This document shows, piece after piece, positions 22,507-29,388 of a DNA stretch of 30,923 nucleotides (its first letter is position 1; each line of letters begins with the position of its first letter). Under the pieces are notes generated by a model. It was not told the DNA's origin and searched no databases. It saw nothing but the letters and a program-made list of their open reading frames with translations. Position numbers and translations under genes: made by a program. This DNA comes from a virus, in IMG/VR virus record IMGVR_UViG_3300008459_000236, positions 1 through 30,923 of that record, one strand, 5' to 3'.

Positions 22507-24309
22507 ATGGGAGTATTACTCGAAAGTGGATTAGTGGGTAACATCGGTCTTAAGCACCTTAAAGTTATCAAAGAAGACACTATAAACAAATGGGACAAAT
22601 TAGGCTTTCTCGAAGGTCTAAGAGGTCATTTAAAAGAAAATGTTGCTCAGTTGTATGAAAACCAAGCATCACATTTAATAAACGAAGCTACTGGTGAAGG
22701 TTCAAACGGAGCTTTCGAAACAGTTGTGTTCCCTATCATCAGAAGGGTATTCTCTAAGCTTTTAGCTAATGAGATCGTTTCTGTACAGGCTATGAACCTT
22801 CCTATCGGAAAGTTATTCTATTTCGTTCCTCGTATCCAAGGATACACAGGATCTTCAACTTATGCTTCAGGTGATCATTACGCACCTGTAGGTTCTCCTG
22901 GAAATTATCCTGGTGACCCTAATGCTGGATATCCTGATAACTCAAATGCTTATAAGAAAAACTTGTATGATTTGTTTTATGAAGGAAATGAACCAGGTCT
23001 TGATCCTGAAGGTTTATTCGACTATTCAAAAGGTCGTTGGTCAGCAATTCAGGCTACTGTTGTAACTGTTGCTTGGGATGGTGGATCTTTAATTCCATCA
23101 GGTTATAGCTCAGGTGTTTCTGGTAACTACAGAAAAGTTATTGTTAGTATGTGTGGATTCTCATCTACAGGTGCAGGTAAACTTATCGGACCTGATGGTC
23201 AAGAAATGGATAGTGAAGCTTTCCTTTCTGGTCTTAAAGTATTCCCCGCCGCTGGTGGAGCCCCTCAACTCTTCAGAGTTGTTACTCAGAAATACGGTAA
23301 AGGTATCGTAGAATATGGAACAACAACACAAACTGTATGGCCTGGCACTCAAACCGGTGGAGGTAATGGTGGTTCTTTCTACAACATTTGTTCACCAACT
23401 GGTTGTATCTATCTTGAGATAGATCTTCAAGTACCAGTATGTATCGACTGTGGTGCCGAGTCTTTGGATGGCTACACAGGATCAACATTCTCATCTACTT
23501 CTGCTGACAACCAAGCGTTCGTTGCTTACTACAGAAGATATGAAGAACTTGAGTTCGAAGACAAGATTGGTGAAGTATCTTTCGATCTTGAGTCTGTAAC
23601 AGTTTCTGTTACTGAAAGAAAACTTAGAGCACAATGGTCTCCTGAACTCGCTCAGGACGTTGCGGCATTCCACAACATTGATGCAGAAGCTGAGCTTACC
23701 GCTCTTCTTTCTGAACAAGTTGCTGCTGAAATTGACCGTGAAATCCTCCGCGATCTTAGAAAGGGTGCCGCTTGGACTCTACGTTGGGACTACAATGGTT
23801 GGAAGAGATTTACCAATGGTACTACTCCTTACACTCAGAAGGATTGGAACCAAACTCTTATCACAACAATCAACCAAATCTCTGCTCAAATCCACAAGTC
23901 TACCCTCCGTGGTGGTGCTAACTGGATTGTTGTATCGTCTGAGATCTCAGCTATCTTCGATGATTTGGAATACTTCCACGTATCGAACGCTTCACCTGAG
24001 CAAGACCAATACAATATGGGTATCGAAAGAATCGGTACTTTAGCTGGACGTTATCAAGTATATCGTGATCCTTACTTCCCACCTAACACTGTGTTACTTG
24101 GACATAAGGGTACTTCATTACTTGATACTGGTTACATTTACGCTCCGTATGTACCACTTCAGTTGACTCCGACAATGTATAACCCATTCAACTTTACCCC
24201 AATTAAGGGTATTATGACTCGTTACGCTAAGAAACTCGTTAACAACCGTTTCTATGGTCGTATCACAGTTGATGGTGTTCGCACATTTGACCTCAGAGAA
24301 CTTCGTTAA
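22507..24309 (+). CDS. gp23: Major capsid protein (T4 gp23 type)
   Basis: HK97-fold head protein of 600 residues (T4 gp23 has 521). After a helical prodomain (residues 1-60) a gp21-type site HLINE|A is seen at 60/61; T4 cuts at residue 65. Next comes the conserved VVFPIIRRVFSKLLANEIV then SVQAMNLPIGKLFYFVPR. A Gly/Tyr/Ser/Asn-rich, cysteine-containing stretch (about 115-330) is probably an inserted domain on the shell surface. The C-terminal half has FDLESVTVSVTERKLRAQWS, AAEIDREILRDLRKGA and a conserved end. Codons shift to CGT and C-ending forms, in contrast to AGA/A-ending neighbours, as expected for the most expressed gene. It is closed by a strong terminator. Confidence 0.96.
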   Translation: MGVLLESGLVGNIGLKHLKVIKEDTINKWDKLGFLEGLRGHLKENVAQLYENQASHLINEATGEGSNGAFETVVFPIIRRVFSKLLANEIVSVQAMNLPIGKLFYFVPRIQGYTGSSTYASGDHYAPVGSPGNYPGDPNAGYPDNSNAYKKNLYDLFYEGNEPGLDPEGLFDYSKGRWSAIQATVVTVAWDGGSLIPSGYSSGVSGNYRKVIVSMCGFSSTGAGKLIGPDGQEMDSEAFLSGLKVFPAAGGAPQLFRVVTQKYGKGIVEYGTTTQTVWPGTQTGGGNGGSFYNICSPTGCIYLEIDLQVPVCIDCGAESLDGYTGSTFSSTSADNQAFVAYYRRYEELEFEDKIGEVSFDLESVTVSVTERKLRAQWSPELAQDVAAFHNIDAEAELTALLSEQVAAEIDREILRDLRKGAAWTLRWDYNGWKRFTNGTTPYTQKDWNQTLITTINQISAQIHKSTLRGGANWIVVSSEISAIFDDLEYFHVSNASPEQDQYNMGIERIGTLAGRYQVYRDPYFPPNTVLLGHKGTSLLDTGYIYAPYVPLQLTPTMYNPFNFTPIKGIMTRYAKKLVNNRFYGRITVDGVRTFDLRELR

Positions 24310-24324
24310 TCGATTGATCTCAAT

Positions 24325-24357
24325 AAAAAAAAGGGACGAGAAATCGTCCCTTTTTTA
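24325..24357 (+). terminator. Strong terminator after capsid gene (usable from both strands)
   Basis: GGGACGA-GAAA-TCGTCCC with eight A before and six T after: a 7-bp GC-rich stem extended by A/T pairs. On the plus strand it ends the capsid transcript; on the minus strand it would end the candidate small RNA. Confidence 0.93.
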
Positions 24358-24461
24358 TTGCTTAATAATTTGTGTGAGGTGAACATTGTCTCTAAAGAGT
24401 CTTCCATTCCACCTCCAAGTTGGGATTGTTTCACCCCCAACCTGATGGTTTTTAATCACAC
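24328..24461 (-). ncRNA. Candidate structured small RNA downstream of capsid gene
   Basis: This 170-base gap between convergent genes has no credible frame but is highly structured on the minus strand. GTGTG (24461-24457) pairs with CACAC (24376-24372). Inside are AGGTTGGG/CCCAACTT (24443-24436 with 24424-24417, 11-base loop) and AGGTGGA/TTCACCT (24414-24408 with 24383-24377) capped by a short CTCT/AGAG hairpin, which together make a three-way junction. A TATCTTTG -7 element lies directly upstream and a terminator directly downstream. The -7 element is so close that part of the outer stem might be lost, and a good -33 element is not seen. Function unknown. Confidence 0.45.
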
Positions 24462-24462
24462 A

Positions 24463-24470
24463 CAAAGATA
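24463..24470 (-). promoter_or_regulatory. Bacteroidota-type -7 element (TATCTTTG)
   Basis: TATCTTTG on the minus strand matches TAnnTTTG exactly. No TTTG is found at 19-21 bases upstream; the nearest is about 27 bases away, so it is a partial promoter at best. Confidence 0.4.
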
Positions 24471-24482
24471 TAATAAATTTTT

Positions 24483-25172
24483 TTAAAATTTTGTTTCCAA
24501 AAATTCATCTGTATCTGAACTTTCTATATTCTGATTGTGTGAGAGTTCTACCGTATTTTCCTCATCATTTGGATAAAAATAAAAATATCCTGATGATCCT
24601 TCATTAATTTCCCAACCCCCGTGATGATTTTCCAATTCATTGTAACACCAATCTTCCAAAAGTCCTTCTAAATCACTAATATCTTTTCCTGAAGGTATTG
24701 TTGACCAATCTTCTATTCCTCCACTATCTCCTGAACCATCATAAGCAACATTAAGTTGTTTTATATTTCTTTGTTTCATTAGGTCAATTGCGGTCATTAC
24801 ATTTTCATTATCAGATATTTCTTCTAATGACCAACTATTTCCAAATGATTCGGTGTCATTATAATACCCAACAATCTCAATATCAAAAGTTCTTTCTTCA
24901 ACTTTAATATTGAAATAAATATTATATCTGTTTTCACTATCTAAATCATCATTAATATAATTTTCAAAGATTTCTACACAAAATGTTCTGAATTTTTCTG
25001 TTATTGGACATTGTATTTCAGATCTCCAATCACTTGTATAAAAATTTTTTTGGTCCCAATATACATCCCCATATCCAGATTCTATTTCAAAACGACCATC
25101 TTTTTTTCCGTAACTTTTAAGGTGCATCGAGGTTATCAATAAAAGTCTTTTTTGTTCATTAGTTAATTCCAT
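24483..25172 (-). CDS. DUF6878-like protein
   Basis: A 229-residue acidic protein whose centre and end match the DUF6878 pattern as I know it: QLNVAYDGSGDSGGIEDW, then LLEDWCYNELENHHGGWEIN, then EGSSGYFYFYPNDEENTVEL and a polar C-terminus. The N-terminal 130 residues are less typical. The family occurs in bacteria, plasmids and phages, has no known function, and its GSGDSG loop looks like a ligand or metal site. It follows a DUF6915-like gene, whose TGA stop is embedded in the promoter motif for this one. Confidence 0.75.
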   Translation of the reverse strand: MELTNEQKRLLLITSMHLKSYGKKDGRFEIESGYGDVYWDQKNFYTSDWRSEIQCPITEKFRTFCVEIFENYINDDLDSENRYNIYFNIKVEERTFDIEIVGYYNDTESFGNSWSLEEISDNENVMTAIDLMKQRNIKQLNVAYDGSGDSGGIEDWSTIPSGKDISDLEGLLEDWCYNELENHHGGWEINEGSSGYFYFYPNDEENTVELSHNQNIESSDTDEFLETKF

Positions 25173-25180
25173 AGTTTTAT

Positions 25181-25196
25181 TTTATAAATATATCAA
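25181..25196 (-). promoter_or_regulatory. Phage-type promoter motif (TTGATATATTTATAAA)
   Basis: TTGATATATTTATAAA on the minus strand lies eight bases before the ATG at 25172 and contains the TGA stop of the upstream 117-residue gene. Confidence 0.6.
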
Positions 25197-25546
25197 TCAT
25201 CAACTTCGAGTTTTAAAGTTCTTAGAACCCAATGAGGTTTTTCGTGATTTTGAAGAACTTCAATCCAATCTTTGGCCGATGGTATCACATTATTGCAATC
25301 TTCTTTAACATGCTGTTCTCCAACATAACGAGTATATACAACTTTACCATCACTATTGGTAAAGGATGATCCAAACTTCTTCTCACACTCGAATATACCC
25401 TCGCTGTGATGACGAAACGCTCTATGTAGGGAATGACCTACCCAAGCCTTAGTTTCGTCGAACCAGTTGTGTATTTCGATGTAATCGTCTACTTTACCTC
25501 CGAACTTCTTTACAGAGGATTTAGCGTGTTGTATCGGGTGTGCCAT
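25193..25546 (-). CDS. DUF6915-like protein
   Basis: A 117-residue protein with the run of motifs I associate with DUF6915: MAHPIQHAKSSVKKFGGKVD, DYIEIHNWFDETKAWVGHSL, HRAFRHHSEGIFECEKKFG and RYVGEQHVKEDCNNVIPSAK. The many conserved His residues (HNWFD, HRAFRHH, EQHV) suggest metal binding or catalysis, perhaps a small hydrolase, but no function is known to me. The start overlaps the end of the preceding gene by 26 bases, so the two are translated from one message. Confidence 0.78.
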   Translation of the reverse strand: MAHPIQHAKSSVKKFGGKVDDYIEIHNWFDETKAWVGHSLHRAFRHHSEGIFECEKKFGSSFTNSDGKVVYTRYVGEQHVKEDCNNVIPSAKDWIEVLQNHEKPHWVLRTLKLEVDD

Positions 25547-25778
25547 CTTCTATATTTTGTTTTTCTTTGGAGATAGTTCTAATACATTTTGCCAATAGTT
25601 CTGCTTCACCCAAAGTGAAAGCTCCTCTTGAATTACAGAATTTAACCGCCTCAACAAGACAATATAATGATGAGTTTGAATCTAATGTCTGTAAAAATAG
25701 CTCCAAATGTTCTTCAGATGTAAACTGAAGAGATCCTAACATTTGAAAAGGTGTGTTCTTTGTTTGATTGTTTTCCAT
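25521..25778 (-). CDS. Small hypothetical protein (85 aa)
   Basis: The product starts MENNQTKNTPFQMLGSLQFT and is helical, with QFTSEEHLELFLQTLDSNSS, YCLVEAVKFCNSRGAFTL and GEAELLAKCIRTISKEKQ. This looks like a small all-alpha domain with three cysteines. Its end overlaps the DUF6915-like gene by 26 bases in another frame, and both frames are well formed. No family recognised. The leader is very A/T-rich with no clear motif of either promoter class. Confidence 0.62.
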   Translation of the reverse strand: MENNQTKNTPFQMLGSLQFTSEEHLELFLQTLDSNSSLYCLVEAVKFCNSRGAFTLGEAELLAKCIRTISKEKQNIEDGTPDTTR

Positions 25779-25814
25779 ATTTTAATAATAATAAAAAAAA
25801 TAACAAAAGGAAAA

Positions 25815-25829
25815 TATTGAATATTTATG
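25815..25829 (+). promoter_or_regulatory. Phage-type promoter motif (TATTGAATATTTATG)
   Basis: TATTGAATATTTATG runs into the first of two possible ATG codons (25827), favouring the second ATG at 25833 as start. Confidence 0.45.
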
Positions 25830-25832
25830 TGT

Positions 25833-26483
25833 ATGGGAAAGAGAATTTTTGTTTCTGAGTCTGAAAAAAACACCATATTAAAACTTCATAATTTATTGGA
25901 AGCAGATACTACGGTAAGTGCTGGTGAATATACAGGACCAATTGAATTGAAAATTAAAGATTGGCATGAAAATTCTTTAGCCCCTTTTGTTGAAAAGTCT
26001 CATATTGAAAAATCTGAAGATAACTTGGATGGAAATATTAATAAAGAAGTTGGTGTGTGGGAATTAGATACACAATGGAAAAAAACAAAAAAGAATTTAC
26101 CAAAAAAGAAAAAACAAAAGGTTAATGAGGATTTGGCGGTTTGGTTCGGAACAAAAAAGAAACCAAAAGGTAGTAAACAACCTAAAGGTCCTTGGGTTAA
26201 TATTTGTAGAAAAGTTGAAGGTAAACACCCCCCTTGTGGTAGATCGGAATCAAAACCTGGTTCATACCCAAAATGTAGAGCTGCAGGAGTTGCCGGCAAA
26301 ATGACAGACTCTCAAAAAAAATCTGCGTGTCAACAAAAAAGAAGGGCTGAGAAGAAAGAACCAAAAGTAGGAAAAGGTAACAAACCTACAATGGTTTCTT
26401 ACAAACCAAAAAAGAAAAAAACAAATGAATCAAATTTGGATAACAAAATCCTTATGATTCTTGAATCTTTTTTAAGAAAGTGA
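25833..26483 (+). CDS. Basic Cys-containing phage protein with targeting-like N-terminus
   Basis: The start is taken at ATG 25833 (MGKRIFVSESEKNTILKLHN) because 25827 lies inside the promoter motif; this gives 216 residues. The N-terminus resembles the shared targeting segment and ends LHNLLE|A, a good gp21-type site. The middle is very basic (KKTKKNLPKKKKQK), followed by a cysteine module WVNICRKVEGKHPPCGRS...YPKCRAAGVAGKM then KKSACQQKRRAEKK, a pattern I have seen in other phage proteins, with four Cys that could bind zinc. The C-terminus (NESNLDNKILMILESFLRK) repeats the targeting-like pattern. It may be a DNA-binding internal head protein. It overlaps the convergent gene by 12 bases. Confidence 0.72.
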   Translation: MGKRIFVSESEKNTILKLHNLLEADTTVSAGEYTGPIELKIKDWHENSLAPFVEKSHIEKSEDNLDGNINKEVGVWELDTQWKKTKKNLPKKKKQKVNEDLAVWFGTKKKPKGSKQPKGPWVNICRKVEGKHPPCGRSESKPGSYPKCRAAGVAGKMTDSQKKSACQQKRRAEKKEPKVGKGNKPTMVSYKPKKKKTNESNLDNKILMILESFLRK

Positions 26484-26906
26484 TTGATCTGTTTTAAGTC
26501 CCTCAAGTATTTTGTGTAGAGAATAATCAATTTGTGATTTTATTTGATCTTCATATTCAGACCTTCTCCTTTCACATTCATTATCATATACAAACATTAA
26601 CTTTTCCCAATCCCTATTACTAAGGAATACTGAATAATTATAGACGTGATTAATTATGTTAATGTGTCTGTCTTGAAGAACAACAAACATATGAAGTCGA
26701 CTGTTTGTGATATACCTTTTTCCTGAAATTGGGGCTAAAAGAAGTTGTGTATCTTTTTGATTAATAAGTTTTCGGCAAATTGCCATACAAGTTCTTCTGT
26801 ATTCTAATTCTTCTTGTATTTCATTTAATTGGGATTTTCTAACATTGATTTTAAATTTTGCGTATTGACGCTTGAAAAATCGTTTTATCCAACTATCCAG
26901 TTCCAT
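26472..26906 (-). CDS. Hypothetical protein under a host-type promoter (144 aa)
   Basis: The product starts MELDSWIKRFFKRQYAKFKI and is helical at both ends (KSQLNEIQEELEYRRTCMAI; a charged C-terminal helix with SEYEDQIKSQIDYSLHKILE) around a strand-rich centre (GKRYITNSRLHMFVVLQDRH). No known motif. The near-perfect host-type promoter just upstream suggests it is made early or independently of phage sigma control, unlike the virion genes around it. Confidence 0.65.
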   Translation of the reverse strand: MELDSWIKRFFKRQYAKFKINVRKSQLNEIQEELEYRRTCMAICRKLINQKDTQLLLAPISGKRYITNSRLHMFVVLQDRHINIINHVYNYSVFLSNRDWEKLMFVYDNECERRRSEYEDQIKSQIDYSLHKILEGLKTDQSLS

Positions 26907-26920
26907 TAACTTTTTTGTTA

Positions 26921-26951
26921 CAAATATAACAAAATAAACTTAGGAATCAAA
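26921..26951 (-). promoter_or_regulatory. Consensus Bacteroidota promoter
   Basis: On the minus strand TTTG (26951-26948), a 19-base spacer and TATATTTG (26928-26921) match the Bacteroidota consensus exactly. ATG at 26906 follows after 14 bases. Confidence 0.78.
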
Positions 26952-27521
26952 CTAACAATAAGGTGGTGAACATCTTTTTTTTCCATCTAAACCTTTCATT
27001 CTACCTTGGCAGACCTGAACGGCGAAGCCATTTGAATATGCTGAGGGATAAACCTTAAATTTTGCTTTTGCCGCGGCTTTACCTCTAGCACAAAGTTTAG
27101 TTCCTGATTTTTTCTTTCCTTCAGTCACTTCCATATTTTTGATACTATCATCTAATACTTCTGTTTTAGAAGTTGTTAAAAAATTATAAACTTCCTCAAC
27201 ATCATCTTTGGCGGTTGATATGTGATCAGCCGCCCAATCGTGGCCATCTTGTAAAATAGAATCTATTTCACTTTTACTCATCTGTAATAGACGACCTATT
27301 TGTTTGTGAATTTGTTTTAAGTTTTGAAAAAACATATAATATTGAGTTTCTTGTTCCATTCCACTTTGTTTGGGTAGAATCATATCATCATTATACGATT
27401 TCTCGTTAACTGATTTTCCTACAGAAAACATTTTACCAATAGGAAGGTCCATTTTAGAAGTTCCTACTAATTTACCCATCAATTCATTTATTTGTCTTTC
27501 TGATACAATATATTTTTTCAT
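26952..27521 (-). CDS. Phage protein with targeting-like N-terminus and C-terminal Cys module
   Basis: A 189-residue protein beginning MKKYIVSERQINELMGKLVG, the fourth example of the shared N-terminal pattern, here without an obvious xxE site at the end. The middle is helical (FQNLKQIHKQIGRLLQMSKS). The C-terminal 50 residues are a cysteine module: KLCARGKAAAKAKFKVYPSA, then YSNGFAVQVCQG and KKRCSPPYC. The first half of this (CARGKAAAK-KF-VYPSAY-N-A--VC) is a pattern I know from other phage proteins of unknown function and could bind zinc. The start overlaps the previous stop as ATGA, so it is in an operon with the next gene. Confidence 0.72.
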   Translation of the reverse strand: MKKYIVSERQINELMGKLVGTSKMDLPIGKMFSVGKSVNEKSYNDDMILPKQSGMEQETQYYMFFQNLKQIHKQIGRLLQMSKSEIDSILQDGHDWAADHISTAKDDVEEVYNFLTTSKTEVLDDSIKNMEVTEGKKKSGTKLCARGKAAAKAKFKVYPSAYSNGFAVQVCQGRMKGLDGKKRCSPPYC

Positions 27522-27859
27522 TTTTTTATTTTAACTAATTGTTTATCAATTTCACCTTTTTTATTTGGTACAGGTATTTTATCGGCCCCTTTTTCTGCCA
27601 ATTTTATGATGTCATCAACCTGTACTTTTGGTAAAGTGTCTTGTTTTGAAATAAAACCTAAAGATGCGGTTATTCTTAATGATCCATCCGCTTGTGGTTT
27701 TATATCATCAACATTTACATCTATACCTGACTTTTGAAGTTTGTATTTATATCCTGCAATAATAACCGCTCCTTCATCTGCTAATTTTACAGACTGCTCA
27801 TTTACAATCTTTTTTATCAAACTTACGAGTTCACTTTCTTTCAAAACGATCTTCTTCAT
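27518..27859 (-). CDS. Small protein with targeting-like N-terminus (113 aa)
   Basis: The first 21 residues (MKKIVLKESELVSLIKKIVN then E) form a basic amphipathic helix ending V-N-E|Q, almost superimposable on the N-terminus of the gene at 2402. The rest is a small alpha/beta domain (LADEGAVIIAGYKYKLQKSG, DGSLRITASLGF) and a Lys-rich tail. No family recognised. Both ends overlap neighbouring genes as ATGA, so it is translated together with the large virion gene upstream. It is a candidate internal virion protein. Confidence 0.72.
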   Translation of the reverse strand: MKKIVLKESELVSLIKKIVNEQSVKLADEGAVIIAGYKYKLQKSGIDVNVDDIKPQADGSLRITASLGFISKQDTLPKVQVDDIIKLAEKGADKIPVPNKKGEIDKQLVKIKK

Positions 27860-29364
27860 TTCTTATTAACTATTTGAAACTTCAGTGTCCTTTTATAGGT
27901 ATCAACCTGGCCGGAGATATTAACTTTAAAGTCTATAAAATACTCATTTGGAATTTTATCCGTAGTATCGAACATAAAATAATACTCGTTAGGTGTTTTA
28001 TTTATTATTGTCCAATTTTGAACTTGAACTTCTGTCTGTCCTTCACGAACATATATTCTATAATAAGCCTCTATTTTGTTTAAAGGTTGATTTGATGTAT
28101 AAGCTTTTTTGATCATAACACCTACTTTTCTGATGTCTGTATTCAATATCTTCTCATCTTGGTGTATACCATATATGTCAAAACCAAACAACTCAGGATC
28201 CTTTGTATTTGTTCCTATTTGAATGCTTTTTGAGTATGGGTAAAGTGTGAAGTCATTTGTAATATTACCCAAAGTAACCCCATCTAATATTATATTAGAC
28301 CATCTGTCGTATAATTGACATAGATTTGTATATCCTGTGATTGGGGGTATTTCTATTTCATATATTCCTTTTGTTCTTGTACAAGATGTTAGACCACTCA
28401 ATCCATTTACGACCAAATTATTAGTATCAAATATTGTAACCAAAGGGTTTTGATCCAAGTTAACAGGAACCCCATTATCATAAACATATAGATATAGTTT
28501 GTTTGTTCTACCCAAAGTGAACAGGTTTCTATCGTCTCTAACTGAATCATCATACTCTGTTAACAAATATGGTTCATAAAATGTTTGAGTGTGTCTTGAA
28601 AAGAAATATACTGAATACCCTGCGGTTTTACCAGTAATGTTTTCAACTTGAGGTTTATATGCAATTCCCCAACCTGTAACACCCGTTAAAGTTCCGTCCA
28701 ATATTGAGTTTATTTCATTTGTCATATCAAATTCAATATCTTCATTACCAAATTCGAAGTGTTGTGTATCAATAATTGTTAAAGCCGAATAATGAACGGC
28801 GTTTCCTGTCATTGAATTTGTGTTGTCGTAAATTCCCTCAGTTCCCCAAGTGTCTATTGTTGTTGTCTGATACCAATTTGAAGGTCTATCTGAGAATGAA
28901 CGATCATTTGGTATTCCATCAGTCTTCAAATAAGCGTAAGGAGAATTAAGAGTTTTATCAACATCATAATAATCATACCCAACACCCTCGTCCCATATCT
29001 GTGGATCACCAGTATTTCCCGATGTTAGGGGAATTCTAAATAAAATTAAGTCAAAAGAAGTTGCTCTTATATTTCCTAATGAATCTGTTGCATTTAAAGT
29101 ATTAGGATCAAAAAAACAGGTGTTTCTCATTAATAAAGTGTGGGTAACTCCTGTTGAGCATTCTAAACTTATAATTTTCTCATTATATTTTTCTTGTAAT
29201 TTAGATAAATCTAAATCAAATATAAATCTAGAGAAACCTGGAATCCAAACATCATATATAGAACTACCATAATATAGTTGTGTATATGGAGATCTTCCTG
29301 TGTTTGTATACCTATCAGATAGTATAGTGTTATTCCTACTGAAAAAGGATTGATGAATTGACAT
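27856..29364 (-). CDS. Large virion structural protein, DNRLRE-like N-terminus
   Basis: The 502-residue product starts MSIHQSFFSRNNTILSDRYT. Residues 1-265 resemble a DNRLRE-type beta domain: an uncharged opening, SRFIFDLDLSKL, THTLLMRNT, SFDLILFRIP, an IEFDMTNEINSILDG strand and YSVYFFSRHTQTFYEPYL. Residues 270-400 look like an Ig-like beta domain with KLYLYVYDNGVPV, and the last 120 like another (GVMIKKAYTS, VQNWTIINKTP, NISGQVDTYKR). Such multi-domain beta proteins are usual in baseplates or fibres. It has a strong phage-type promoter motif and follows a baseplate-hub-like gene, so a tail role is likely. The exact role is unknown. Confidence 0.72.
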   Translation of the reverse strand: MSIHQSFFSRNNTILSDRYTNTGRSPYTQLYYGSSIYDVWIPGFSRFIFDLDLSKLQEKYNEKIISLECSTGVTHTLLMRNTCFFDPNTLNATDSLGNIRATSFDLILFRIPLTSGNTGDPQIWDEGVGYDYYDVDKTLNSPYAYLKTDGIPNDRSFSDRPSNWYQTTTIDTWGTEGIYDNTNSMTGNAVHYSALTIIDTQHFEFGNEDIEFDMTNEINSILDGTLTGVTGWGIAYKPQVENITGKTAGYSVYFFSRHTQTFYEPYLLTEYDDSVRDDRNLFTLGRTNKLYLYVYDNGVPVNLDQNPLVTIFDTNNLVVNGLSGLTSCTRTKGIYEIEIPPITGYTNLCQLYDRWSNIILDGVTLGNITNDFTLYPYSKSIQIGTNTKDPELFGFDIYGIHQDEKILNTDIRKVGVMIKKAYTSNQPLNKIEAYYRIYVREGQTEVQVQNWTIINKTPNEYYFMFDTTDKIPNEYFIDFKVNISGQVDTYKRTLKFQIVNKK

Positions 29365-29374
29365 TTAAGTTTTC

Positions 29375-29388
29375 TTTATAAATATCAA
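29375..29388 (-). promoter_or_regulatory. Phage-type promoter motif (TTGATATTTATAAA)
   Basis: Minus-strand TTGATATTTATAAA, 10 bases before ATG 29364, identical to the site at 18392 and containing the TGA stop of the upstream gene. Confidence 0.6.
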
